From NCBI RefSeq assembly GCF_910593845.1, contig NZ_CAJVAS010000016.1:62001-126000 (forward strand): DNA of 64,000 nucleotides. Reading direction: 5' to 3'. This document shows, in pieces, positions 17,280-25,686 of this stretch. The notes under the pieces were generated by a model. That model searched no databases. It was not told the DNA's origin and worked only from the letters and a program-made list of their open reading frames with translations. The translations under genes were made by a program, and so were the position numbers. Each line of letters opens with the position of its first letter. The stretch's first letter is position 1. Source of the stretch: Paenibacillus solanacearum (GTDB lineage: Bacteria > Bacillota > Bacilli > Paenibacillales > NBRC-103111).

Positions 17280-18695
17280 TTACACGTAATCGATCTTGAT
17301 GAAGTTGGTCGTTCCGGACTTGCCCACCGGCACGCCGGCCGTGACGACGACCAGATCGCCCTGCTCCAGCAGTCCGAGACGCGAGCCGCTGTGCACAGCC
17401 GATTGGAACATTTCATCCGTCGTATCGACGCGCTTGCCCTGAACCGGGATGACTCCCCAGACCAGGCAAAGCCGCCGCAGCACTTCTTCATGCGAAGTAA
17501 CCGCAATGATCGGCGCTTTCGGACGGTACTTCGAAACCATCCGCGCCGTAAAGCCGGTCTCCGTCGGCGTAATGATTGCCTTCGCTTCCAGATCGAGAGA
17601 CGCGCCGACGGCCGATTGGCTGACGACCTCCGTAATGTCGGTCTTTTGCAAAGCTCTTTTTTGGGCCAGCAGCTCGGTGTACGGAATCATCGATTCCGCT
17701 TTTTCCGCGATTGCGGCCATCGTCTGCACGGATTCAACCGGGTATTTCCCGGCGGCCGTTTCGCCCGACAGCATGATCACGTCGGTGCCGTCCAGCACGG
17801 CATTGGCGACATCGCTCGCTTCCGCGCGGGTCGGACGCGGGTTGACCTGCATCGAATCGAGCATATGCGTTGCGGTAATAACCGGCTTCCCGACCAGATT
17901 GCACTTGTGGATCATTTGCTTCTGGATGAGCGGCACGTCCTCGACCGGAATTTCTACGCCCAGATCGCCCCTGGCAACCATCAGTCCGTCCGAAGCGGCC
18001 AATATCGCATCCAGCGCTTCGACCCCTTCCTGGTTCTCAATCTTCGAAATAAGCTGAATGTACCCGGCGCCGCGGCTCTCCAGCATGTCGCGGATTTGCA
18101 ATATATCTTCCGCTCTGCGCACGAACGAGACTGCGATCATATCGATCCGTTCCTCAATACCGAACAAAATATGCTCCACATCCCGCTCCGTTACGCCCGG
18201 CAGCGAAGTACGGATGCCCGGCAAATTGACGCCTTTGCGCGACTTGATCGTACCCCCGTTCACGATACGGCAGCGGATTTCCGTTCCTTCGACCTGCTCC
18301 ACCTTCAGCTCGATCAGACCGTCGTCGAGCAAAATGCTGCTGTCCACCGATACGTCGCCTGGCAGCTCCGCATACGACACCGAGATGCGGCTGGCATCCC
18401 CTTCGATCCGCTCCGTTGTCAGCATCAACACGTCTCCGGCCAGAAGCTCGTACGACTTCTCTTTCAGCAGGCCGATGCGAATTTCCGGTCCTTTAATATC
18501 CAGCATAATGGCTACCGGAATGCCGGTTTCGCGCGACGCCTGCCGGATGCTGCGAATCCGCGCCCGCTGCTCCTCGATGTCGCCATGCGCCAGATTGAGC
18601 CTGGCGACGTTCATTCCCGCCTCAAGCAGCTGCTTGAGCACTTCTACCGAATCGCATGACGGGCCCATCGTGCAAATAATTTTGGTTTTACGCAT
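17280..18695 (-). CDS. pyk: Pyruvate kinase, short form
   Basis: A 471-residue pyruvate kinase (phosphoenolpyruvate and ADP to pyruvate and ATP). ATG at 18695 is preferred over 18740 because CAGGGAAGG precedes it and it gives the family start MRKTKIICTMGPS. Key motifs: NLAHGD, MLDIKGPEIR, the signature ISKIENQEG with the catalytic Lys, MVARGDLGVEIP, TATHMLDSMQ and PTRAEASDVANAVLDGTDVI-MLSGE. The C-terminal alpha/beta domain is complete. The extra PEP-utilising (PpdK-like) domain of the 585-residue Bacillus Pyk is absent, so this may be a second pyruvate kinase rather than the pfkA-linked one. Confidence 0.93.
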   Translation of the reverse strand: MRKTKIICTMGPSCDSVEVLKQLLEAGMNVARLNLAHGDIEEQRARIRSIRQASRETGIPVAIMLDIKGPEIRIGLLKEKSYELLAGDVLMLTTERIEGDASRISVSYAELPGDVSVDSSILLDDGLIELKVEQVEGTEIRCRIVNGGTIKSRKGVNLPGIRTSLPGVTERDVEHILFGIEERIDMIAVSFVRRAEDILQIRDMLESRGAGYIQLISKIENQEGVEALDAILAASDGLMVARGDLGVEIPVEDVPLIQKQMIHKCNLVGKPVITATHMLDSMQVNPRPTRAEASDVANAVLDGTDVIMLSGETAAGKYPVESVQTMAAIAEKAESMIPYTELLAQKRALQKTDITEVVSQSAVGASLDLEAKAIITPTETGFTARMVSKYRPKAPIIAVTSHEEVLRRLCLVWGVIPVQGKRVDTTDEMFQSAVHSGSRLGLLEQGDLVVVTAGVPVGKSGTTNFIKIDYV

Positions 18696-18829
18696 TGTTG
18701 ATCGCCTTCCCTGTCCCATGATCTGTTTGAATGAGCTCATTGTAACGCTGGAGGCGCGATATGACTATGAACTATAGTATGGCTGTTGTATAATAGTATG
18801 ATCGATGTATCAAAGGAGGACATCTTTGA

Positions 18830-19621
18830 ATGCGCCTGCATATCGAAGGCATCCGGCATGACGCAGGGACGGTGCAGTGGTACGAGGAGGCTGAGCGGGA
18901 GAGCCCGGTCTGGACGCTTATTCTCGTCGGCTACGGCAAGTGCTTGTACCGGGTCGAAGGCGAGAAGCTGCTGCTGGAAAAAGGCGACCTTGCCCTCATC
19001 CCGGATCACACCGTGTTTTACGGCAAAACGATCCCTTCCGTGTCGCACGAAAAATACGTCGTCACGTTCACGCATGAAGACGGCGCCTCTCTGCTTCCGC
19101 TGCTCGGCTCCCCTCGCTGGACGCGGCTGCGCACCGGCAAATACGAGCTGCTGCTCAGCCGCATGCAGACGATGAAGGAGCAGTGGACCGAGCGCCATCC
19201 GTATTACCGGCCGATGTGCCAGGCGCTGCTGCTGGAGATGCTCGCGCATATGAACCGGGAAGCCGACGAAGGCGCGCATGCATCGATCAAGCATCGGCAT
19301 GCCGAGCTGATGAAGACGTATATACAGAACCATTACCGGGAAAAGGTGACCAAGGAGCACCTCGGCGCCGTCATCGAAAAAAGCCCCAATCACGCTGCGG
19401 TATTATTCCGCGAGGTGACGGGGCAAACGATCGGCGATTATGTGCATGCGATGCGGCTCAAAACCGCCGTATACTTGCTGCGCCATTCGCAGCGAACGAT
19501 CGCCGATATCGCCGATTACCTCGGCTACTGCGACGCTTCTTACTTTCACCGGATATTCAAGCGGGAGACCGGCCGATCCCCGTCCGCTTATGTAAGAGAC
19601 AGGGAGCCGGCGCCGCAGTAA
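18830..19621 (+). CDS. AraC-family transcriptional regulator
   Basis: A 263-residue regulator with AAGGAGG upstream. Residues 1-90 form a cupin-like sensor (WTLILVGYGKCLYRVEGEKL, GDLALIPDHTVFYGK). Residues about 160-258 hold two helix-turn-helix motifs with the AraC signature (IADIADYLGYCDASYFHRIF and KRETGRSPSAYV). It diverges from pyk across 134 bases that include a TATAAT at about 18790, so it could act on that intergenic region, although no operator is evident. The ligand is unknown. Confidence 0.9.
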   Translation: MRLHIEGIRHDAGTVQWYEEAERESPVWTLILVGYGKCLYRVEGEKLLLEKGDLALIPDHTVFYGKTIPSVSHEKYVVTFTHEDGASLLPLLGSPRWTRLRTGKYELLLSRMQTMKEQWTERHPYYRPMCQALLLEMLAHMNREADEGAHASIKHRHAELMKTYIQNHYREKVTKEHLGAVIEKSPNHAAVLFREVTGQTIGDYVHAMRLKTAVYLLRHSQRTIADIADYLGYCDASYFHRIFKRETGRSPSAYVRDREPAPQ

Positions 19622-19689
19622 GGCTGCGGGCTGCGCCGGCGCTTAAAGCCCCGAATGTTCGTGGGTTGGTTCCGTGGCAGAGGCCCGGC

Positions 19690-20361
19690 CTACTTCCGTC
19701 CGTAATCCGCCTTGATCTCGCCCCACGCTCGCGTATCCCACTTCAAGATCGGGTTCGAGTAGCTGTTCTGCCGCAGCCAGGCTTCCGCCCGGTCCACGAG
19801 CGCCCAAATTTCCTGCGTGGATGCATCGCGCGGCAAGTTGGAAGCGACCCGCTTATTGCGCACCCAGCTGAGCGCGGTTACGGAATCGCTATAGATCGTC
19901 ATATTGCTCCCTTTCTTCTTCAAATACGCCAGCGCATGAACGACCGCGAGAAACTCGCCCATATTGTTCGTTCCCTTGGAGATCGGCGGATGCTCGAACA
20001 CGACTTCGCCGGTTCGCGTGTGCACGCCCTTGTACTCGACGATGCCAGGATTGCCGCTGCACCCGACGTCGACAGACAAGCTGTCGAGATCGGCTTCCGC
20101 CTTGGGCTTGCCAGCCGCGCTCGCCGAAGCGCGACCGCTCGCTTTCGCTCCTCCGCCGGCCGATCCGGTCGCCGTCTTCGCCGCTGCGCTGAACGCCTTC
20201 TTCCAGCCGGAGGCGAGCGCCGCCTTCGCTTCCGCTTCGCTCTCATATGCCTTGAACTTTGCCTGCGGGAATCCGTTCGTCTGCGCCTGGCATTCGGCCC
20301 ACGTCTTGTAAATGCCCGGCTGACGCCCTTCCCACACTACATAAAACTTCGACTTCGCCAC
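19690..20361 (-). CDS. rnhA: Ribonuclease H with N-terminal viroplasmin-like domain
   Basis: A 223-residue RNase H1. Residues 1-48 are the hybrid-binding domain (KFYVVWEGRQPGIYKTW...FKAYESEAEA). An Ala/Gly/Lys-rich linker (about 55-88) follows. The catalytic domain has its acidic residues in LSVDVGCSGNPG, TNNMGEFLAVVHAL, IYSDSVTALSWV and the C-terminal WGEIKADYGRK. It cleaves RNA in RNA-DNA hybrids. The linker is of low complexity. It starts 28 bases after the recQ stop, in the same direction, so a recQ-rnhA unit is likely. Confidence 0.92.
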   Translation of the reverse strand: MAKSKFYVVWEGRQPGIYKTWAECQAQTNGFPQAKFKAYESEAEAKAALASGWKKAFSAAAKTATGSAGGGAKASGRASASAAGKPKAEADLDSLSVDVGCSGNPGIVEYKGVHTRTGEVVFEHPPISKGTNNMGEFLAVVHALAYLKKKGSNMTIYSDSVTALSWVRNKRVASNLPRDASTQEIWALVDRAEAWLRQNSYSNPILKWDTRAWGEIKADYGRK

Positions 20362-20389
20362 GCCGTTCCTCCTCTTGTGCTTCTAGGCT

Positions 20390-22180
20390 TCAGCCTGCCG
20401 ACAGCTGCTTGAAAAAATCGATAAAGTACGCGCCGTACTTGAAAAATTTCGCTTCCCCGACGCCCTTGATCTTGAGCATTGCCGCCGGATTCGTCGGCTT
20501 CACCCCGCACATTTCGCGCAGCGTGCTGTCGGGAAATACGATATACGGCGGGATGCCTTCGCGCTTGGCGATCTCCGAGCGCAGCTTCCGCAGCGCATCG
20601 AACAGCTCCGCCTCGACGTCCTGTATGCTCGTCTCCGCAGGCTTCATGCGCACCCGCTGCTCGACCCGTTCCGTCCCGGCCAGCACCGCGCCGGCCTTCG
20701 GCGTAAGCCGCAGCACCGGGTACTTGCCCTCGGTCAGCTGCAAGTAGCCTTCGGCGACGAGCAGTTGAATCAGATCGACAATGTCTTTCTCCGTCCGCTG
20801 CTTCATGAGGCCGTACGTGCTCAGCTCATCAAAGCCGAGCTCCAGCACCTTCTTGTTCCGCGAGCCCTTCAGCACCGAGGCGACGAGCGTCATGCCGAAC
20901 CGCTCCCGCATGCGCCGGACGCAGGAGAAAATTTGCTGCGCCTCCAGCGTAATGTCTGTCAGCTGCAGATCGGGGCTGGAGCAGTTGCTGCACTGGCCGC
21001 AGTCGCTTCCCGTCTCGCCGCCGAAGTAGCGGACGATGTACCGCTGCAAGCATTGCGGCGTATGGCAGTAGTCGGCCATCTGCTGCAGCCGCCGGTATTC
21101 CTGTGCCTGACGCTCCGGATCGGAGACCGACTGCTCGATCAGAAACTTCTGGATATGAATGTCCTGCGGGGAGAACAGCAGCGTGCATTCGCTCGGTTCG
21201 CCGTCCCGCCCCGCACGGCCTGCCTCCTGGTAATACGCCTCCATATTTTTCGGCATATTGTAATGCACGACATACCGCACGTTCGACTTGTCGATGCCCA
21301 TGCCGAAGGCGTTGCTCGCGACCATCACGCGCACTTCGTCATACAGAAACTGCTCCTGCGCCTCGGCCCGCTCTTTATCGCTCATCCCGGCGTGGTACTT
21401 GCCGGCAGCTACGCCTTGACGCCGCAAATAGTCGCACAGCTGGTCGACCTCCTTGCGCGTCGCCGCGTAGACGATGCCCGCGTCCCCGCGGTGCTCGCGG
21501 ATGGTACTGGTCAGCACGTCGCGCTTGTTCTCGCCCTTGACGACCGCGAACGACAAGTTCTCCCGCGCGAAGCCGGTCACGTAAACGCCCGGCTCGCGCA
21601 GCCGCAAATGCTTGACGATGTCGTCGCGCACCTGATCCGTAGCCGTGGCCGTAAAGGCGGCGAGCAGCGGGCGCTGCGGCAAATGGTCGACCAGCTGGCT
21701 GACCCGCATATAGCTCGGCCGGAAGTCATGGCCCCATTGCGATACGCAGTGCGCTTCGTCGACGGCGATCATCGGCACTGTCAGCTCCGACAGCAGGTCC
21801 AGGAAGCGTTCCGATTCCAGCCGCTCGGGAGCCACATAGAGCAGCTTGTACTCGCCGCGGGCCGCCTTGCGGATCCGTGTCTCGACCTGCGCGTACGACA
21901 GCGAACTGTTGATGTAGGTCGCCGGCACGCCAATGCTGTCGAGCCCGTCCACCTGATCCTTCATAAGCGAGATGAGCGGCGAGACGACAATCGTCGTGCC
22001 GCTCATCAGCAGCGCAGGAATCTGATAACAGATCGACTTCCCTCCGCCGGTCGGCATAATGCCGAGCGTATCCCGGCCTTCCACAATGCTGGCGATCACC
22101 TGTTTTTGCCCGTCGCGAAAATCGGGATATCCGTAATATTTTTTCAGCAGCTCCCGTGCTTCCACCATCGTCGTTGTCAT
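20390..22180 (-). CDS. recQ: ATP-dependent DNA helicase RecQ
   Basis: A 596-residue 3'-5' DNA helicase. Motifs: MPTGGGKSICYQIPALL (Walker A), VDEAHCVSQWGHDFRP (II), AFTATAT (III), IVYAATRKEVDQLCDYL, and AFGMGIDKSNVRYVVHYNMP to YYQEAGRAGRDG (V-VI). The RQC zinc site is visible as QCLQRYIVRYFG...CGQCSNC. An HRDC domain (LFDALRKLRSEIAKREGIPP) closes the protein. AAGGAGG lies before the ATG at 22180. The start overlaps the end of a glycosyltransferase relict by 4 bases. Confidence 0.97.
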   Translation of the reverse strand: MTTTMVEARELLKKYYGYPDFRDGQKQVIASIVEGRDTLGIMPTGGGKSICYQIPALLMSGTTIVVSPLISLMKDQVDGLDSIGVPATYINSSLSYAQVETRIRKAARGEYKLLYVAPERLESERFLDLLSELTVPMIAVDEAHCVSQWGHDFRPSYMRVSQLVDHLPQRPLLAAFTATATDQVRDDIVKHLRLREPGVYVTGFARENLSFAVVKGENKRDVLTSTIREHRGDAGIVYAATRKEVDQLCDYLRRQGVAAGKYHAGMSDKERAEAQEQFLYDEVRVMVASNAFGMGIDKSNVRYVVHYNMPKNMEAYYQEAGRAGRDGEPSECTLLFSPQDIHIQKFLIEQSVSDPERQAQEYRRLQQMADYCHTPQCLQRYIVRYFGGETGSDCGQCSNCSSPDLQLTDITLEAQQIFSCVRRMRERFGMTLVASVLKGSRNKKVLELGFDELSTYGLMKQRTEKDIVDLIQLLVAEGYLQLTEGKYPVLRLTPKAGAVLAGTERVEQRVRMKPAETSIQDVEAELFDALRKLRSEIAKREGIPPYIVFPDSTLREMCGVKPTNPAAMLKIKGVGEAKFFKYGAYFIDFFKQLSAG

Positions 22181-22368
22181 GTCAGCTGCCTCCTTTGTCC
22201 ACCTTGACCGCTAGCCCGGATCGAATCGGCTGGTTCGAATGCGCCCAGCCCCCCGTGCAGTTCCGGGGCTTGTCCATACGTTCGCCGCGATAGCGACTCC
22301 GGCAGCTCGGCCAATGAATCCGGCCGGTTGTACATCGGAATAATAACCGAGATGAGCGGCTTCTCCAT
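22177..22368 (-). pseudogene. Relict N-terminus of a family 2 glycosyltransferase
   Basis: The first 30 residues (EKPLISVIIPMYNRPDSLAE, then LPESLSRRTY) are a textbook GT-A/family 2 start. After that the sequence loses all family character (a Gly/Ala/Arg-rich stretch) and stops at 63 residues instead of about 250-350. Other frames do not restore the DxD region nearby. Its 3' end contains the recQ ribosome site, so it may survive only as recQ leader. Confidence 0.6.
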
Positions 22369-22454
22369 CGTTCCTCATCGCTCCCTGTTCCATTTCTTCT
22401 ATCCCCCACTATACAAAAAAAACGGCAAAAGCGAAACCGTCCCGCCAGACGGAC

Positions 22455-22490
22455 AAAAGGAGCGCGGTTCGCATGGAACCCGCTCCTTGC
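22455..22490 (-). terminator. Terminator after the GNAT gene
   Basis: AGGAGCGcGGTTC pairs with GAACCcGCTCCT around GCATG. On the minus strand a TTTTG tail follows. Confidence 0.8.
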
Positions 22491-22507
22491 CGTTGCCGGC
22501 AGTCCGC

Positions 22508-23182
22508 TTACATCGGCAGCAGCTGTACCGTTTCCCGTCCTTTCAGCGACGCGACCATATCGTACCAAGTCCCCGGCTTCTGCGGCAATACCGCGTAATA
22601 CCGCTCCAGGAACGACGAGACCAACGAAGCCGGAACCGACGCCATCTCTTCATCGGCTACCGGCATGAAGCACAGGTCCAGCCCATGCACCGCCTCGCCA
22701 TCGATTTGCCATGACGGGTGCACGTACTCGAGATCAAGCTTCCGGTAGCCCAGATGCGCGAGCACCTCGCGGCGCACATACGGATTCATCGGCTTGATTC
22801 CGCCGAATCCAAGGTCGCCGGTCAAATACGGATTATAGATTTCGGCAAACATGCCGAGCCACGATCCTCCCGATGATTCCACCACAGAGCGCAGGTCGCG
22901 CAGCCGCTGCTTGGCCAAAAACGGGCCGATGCCGAGCCCTTCGCGGCCAATGATCGTAAAATCGGTCATCGCGACACCGAGATCATCGTAGTATCGGTAT
23001 TCCGTCGCGCCGACCACTTCGCCGTCGTGAACGGCCACGAATACCCGGATGCCCGGGTCCTGGAGCGGCTCAGCCCACAAGCTGTATTCCAGTACCTCCT
23101 CCGGTGGGAAAATGGTTTGCATCATATCGTGCATTTGACGAAAGTAAGGGTCTTGAATATCGGTAATGCGATGGTAAAGCAT
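22508..23182 (-). CDS. GNAT-like acetyltransferase
   Basis: A 224-residue cytoplasmic protein. The N-terminal half follows a GNAT pattern: RVFVAVHDGEVVGATEYRYY (beta2-beta3), then TDFTIIGREGLGIGPFLAKQ-RLRDL, where GREGLGIG stands in for the acetyl-CoA loop. The C-terminal half is not a standard GNAT region and contains EYVHPSWQIDGEAVHGLDLC. Length exceeds simple GNATs. The acceptor substrate is unknown. AGGAGG precedes the ATG. Confidence 0.7.
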   Translation of the reverse strand: MLYHRITDIQDPYFRQMHDMMQTIFPPEEVLEYSLWAEPLQDPGIRVFVAVHDGEVVGATEYRYYDDLGVAMTDFTIIGREGLGIGPFLAKQRLRDLRSVVESSGGSWLGMFAEIYNPYLTGDLGFGGIKPMNPYVRREVLAHLGYRKLDLEYVHPSWQIDGEAVHGLDLCFMPVADEEMASVPASLVSSFLERYYAVLPQKPGTWYDMVASLKGRETVQLLPM

Positions 23183-23424
23183 AGCGTATCCTCCTGTTGC
23201 CGGGGCTTCCTGTCGCCCTATTTATTCGTGGTTCGTTTCCAAATTTCCGGACCGTATCCGGTCATTCCGTCACTCTATTATACCAGCACGTTTCTTCATT
23301 CACCACAATTTGCGGGAGTAGAGTCTATTTATCGTATTGTTATTTTTTCCATTGATTTCCTTTGCATAAAGAACTCTTAATAGACCAGCTACATAGTTCG
23401 ACAGACCCAATAAATTTGCTGTTT

Positions 23425-23430
23425 TATAAT
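23425..23430 (+). promoter_or_regulatory. Possible -10 hexamer before the 46-residue ORF
   Basis: TATAAT at 23425-23430 in an AT-rich stretch, 40 bases before the GTG at 23470. No convincing -35. The remainder of 23183-23469 holds nothing I can identify. Confidence 0.4.
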
Positions 23431-23469
23431 TAGTTCATTGGCACTAATATTATCGAGGAGTGACATATT

Positions 23470-23610
23470 GTGACGAATAAAGCAAATTCGCGGCCGCCGA
23501 TCCAAGAGCTGGACGTATTGAAAATTATCGACGAGCTCGGTCTTGACCCCGACCGGTTGTTCGATTATTTTACGGCCATCGAGATCGAGGAACTGGAAAT
23601 TTTCATTTAA
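23470..23610 (+). CDS. 46-residue acidic ORF of unknown function
   Basis: GTG at 23470 follows CGAGGAG by about 9 bases. The peptide begins MTNKANSRPPIQELDVLKII and ends in a run of acidic and hydrophobic residues (TAIEIEELEIFI). It is strongly acidic and probably helical. An AT-rich upstream region with TATAAT supports transcription. I do not recognise a family. Confidence 0.5.
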   Translation: MTNKANSRPPIQELDVLKIIDELGLDPDRLFDYFTAIEIEELEIFI

Positions 23611-23954
23611 ACTGCGGCCGTTCCCACTGCCTTTCCAGCTGATTTACACGCTCCGGCGTCGCTCTGCGGCGTCTGTCACGTTAGCCCCTCTTCCAGCCGG
23701 CTGCGGCATGATCCGCCCCATGGATGCTTCCATTCCTACCGTCCCCTTCACCGGGACTCCACATATCAAAGCAAGCCGACCTCTCGCGGCTTCTTTGTCA
23801 TCTTCTCGCTGTCGAAAAAAGGCGGCCAGCACGCGCGATACTTATGCGCGTTCCGCTGGCAGCGGACAACGGCTCCCCACCTCTAAAAAAGCGCTTACAT
23901 TTCTGTTTAATTTCCAGTATAGTTGGAGTATCACGAACTGAGGGAGTGATCGTT
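23611..23954 (+). other. Intergenic region with a promoter and otherwise no gene seen
   Basis: About 290 bases of C-rich sequence with no frame that looks coding on either strand. At its right end TTACAT (23895-23900), 17 bases, then TATAGT (23918-23923) makes a good promoter 32 bases before the next gene. Confidence 0.6.
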
Positions 23955-24176
23955 ATGCTGATGCGTTCCAGCGATTTTTATGATTCCCTGCCCCCAAGAT
24001 GCTGTGATACTTGCGGCGAGCTGATGGAAGAGTTGGCGGATTGCTATGTGTGTACCTGTACCACCTGCCGGGGCGTTACGTTTTATTCGTTAAGCCCGGC
24101 AGTCCAACGTGAGCCCGCTTCTGCCCCGGCAGCCGGTCCACCGGCTGCGCCGTCCGCCAGCCGCGCCTGTCCCTAA
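23955..24176 (+). CDS. Small cysteine-rich (zinc-ribbon-like) protein
   Basis: A 73-residue protein; ATG at 23955 follows GAGGGAG. The N-terminus LPPRCCDTCGELMEELADCY, then VCTCTTC, gives paired Cys motifs spaced like a small zinc ribbon. It then becomes Ala/Pro/Ser-rich (about residues 50-73). The tail looks unconstrained. Paenibacillus genomes carry similar short proteins without known function. It has its own promoter, and a terminator follows. Confidence 0.6.
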   Translation: MLMRSSDFYDSLPPRCCDTCGELMEELADCYVCTCTTCRGVTFYSLSPAVQREPASAPAAGPPAAPSASRACP

Positions 24177-24212
24177 ACACCGAACACCGCTTGCGCACGG
24201 TCAACGAAGAAG

Positions 24213-24253
24213 AACCCTCCGCGCCGCCGGCTTGCCGGCGTTGATGGAGGGCT
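24213..24253. terminator. Terminator between the Cys-rich gene and the glycosyltransferase gene
   Basis: CCCTCC...CGCCGGC-TT-GCCGGCG...GGAGGG hairpin with T-rich flanks on both sides; serves both convergent genes. Confidence 0.75.
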
Positions 24254-24261
24254 TTCTTCTG

Positions 24262-25464
24262 TTACAGCGCTTCTCTTACCTTGAGCCCGAACGAGCGGCC
24301 TGCCCGCGCCGGCATTCTCGGCTGCAGCTTCAGAATCGCATCCCACGCCAGCGCCGAAGATTGCTCGCAGCGAAACCGTCCGGCCTGCTCCTGCATCCGC
24401 TGCAGCCTCTCGCCGTTGAATGCAAGCTCGAGCAGTTGATCCCCGAGCGCCCGGTTTGCTGCCGCACGGACGGCGACCCCGGCCCGCTCCAGCACATCGG
24501 CGTTGTCCTCTTCCTGACCCGGAATCGGCTTGTACAACAGCATCGGCAGACCCATCGCCACCGCCTCGGCCGTCGTCAGTCCGCCCGGCTTGGTCACGAG
24601 CACATCGGCGACCGCCATCCACTCGTGGATTTCCTCTACAAACCCTTTGACGATGACATGCACGGCTCCGCAGCGCCGAACCTCCTCCTCCAGCAAGCAG
24701 CGCACCTCCGCGTTGCTGCCGCAAACGATGACCATCTGCAGCTTCTCTCTTACCGCAGACGAACGAATGAGCATCCGGATGTCGTCGCCGAACATCCCAC
24801 CGCCGCCGCCCATGACGAGGACCGTCGGCCGCTCGGGCGACAGACCGAGCGAGCGGTACAACAGCCCGCGATCCGGCGTCTCGAAAAACCGCTGCCGCAC
24901 AGGAATGCCGGTCACGCATAGTCGGCTGGACACGATGCCGCGCCGGGTCAAGGCGCCCGCGACCGCTTCCGAACCGACCAAATACAGATCCGTGTGCGGA
25001 TGCAGCCACAAGCTATGATCGGTATGATCGGTAATCACCGTCACGAGCGGCACGCGCAGCAGCCCTTTTTCCTTCAGGAGCGACACGGCGGCCGCAGCGA
25101 GCGGGAACGTACAGACGATCACGTCCGGGCGCGTCGAAGCGATCAGTTCCGTCAGCTTGCCGAGACCGATACTGAGGAACGAGCGAAACGAGATCGACAT
25201 CCGGTCCAATCCGTGCGTTTTTCGATACAAATACCCGTACAGCGACGGCGCCTTCTCGACACCTCTCAGAAAGAAATACTTGATGATCGGATGAAGACCC
25301 GGATAAACCTGGCGCATAAAATTAACGACTTCCGTCTGAATTCTCAGCCGCGGCAAGCCGCATGCTTCCGCCAGCGCCCGCGCCGCCTGATTATGGCCCT
25401 CTCCCAAATCTCCTGACAGCAGCAGCACGCGCATTGGGCGTTGATCCGCTTCGAATCGATTCAT
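24262..25464 (-). CDS. MGDG-synthase/UgtP-like lipid glycosyltransferase
   Basis: A 400-residue GT28-family enzyme related to processive diacylglycerol glucosyltransferase. The N-terminal acceptor domain has LLLSGDLGEGHNQAARALAE (the GxGH motif), VVNFMRQVYPGLHPIIKYFF and PDVIVCTFPLAAAA. The C-terminal donor domain has VLVMGGGGGMFGDD, VIVKGFVEEIHEWMAVADVL, KPGGLTTAEAVAMGLPMLLY and PIPGQEEDNADVL (nucleotide-sugar binding). Acts at the membrane on glycolipids that can anchor lipoteichoic acid. The exact sugar and acceptor are unproven; an LTA-synthase-family gene lies 5 kb away. Confidence 0.88.
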   Translation of the reverse strand: MNRFEADQRPMRVLLLSGDLGEGHNQAARALAEACGLPRLRIQTEVVNFMRQVYPGLHPIIKYFFLRGVEKAPSLYGYLYRKTHGLDRMSISFRSFLSIGLGKLTELIASTRPDVIVCTFPLAAAAVSLLKEKGLLRVPLVTVITDHTDHSLWLHPHTDLYLVGSEAVAGALTRRGIVSSRLCVTGIPVRQRFFETPDRGLLYRSLGLSPERPTVLVMGGGGGMFGDDIRMLIRSSAVREKLQMVIVCGSNAEVRCLLEEEVRRCGAVHVIVKGFVEEIHEWMAVADVLVTKPGGLTTAEAVAMGLPMLLYKPIPGQEEDNADVLERAGVAVRAAANRALGDQLLELAFNGERLQRMQEQAGRFRCEQSSALAWDAILKLQPRMPARAGRSFGLKVREAL

Positions 25465-25686
25465 CTTTCAAGACTCCCCTGCTTCCGTATTCCTTCGGTT
25501 CTTTATCTGTATATTAAACCAAATTGGATATAAAATCTCTTGTGAAATGCTTAACTTTTCCTTAAGCCTGTCCGGCGATTTATACATGAGCCGGCCCGCC
25601 CTTTCAAAATCCATGGCACCCGTTCCGTCTGGGCGAATACACTATCCCATCGGTATGATTATACGCAAGGAGGTTGTCATTGGAAG

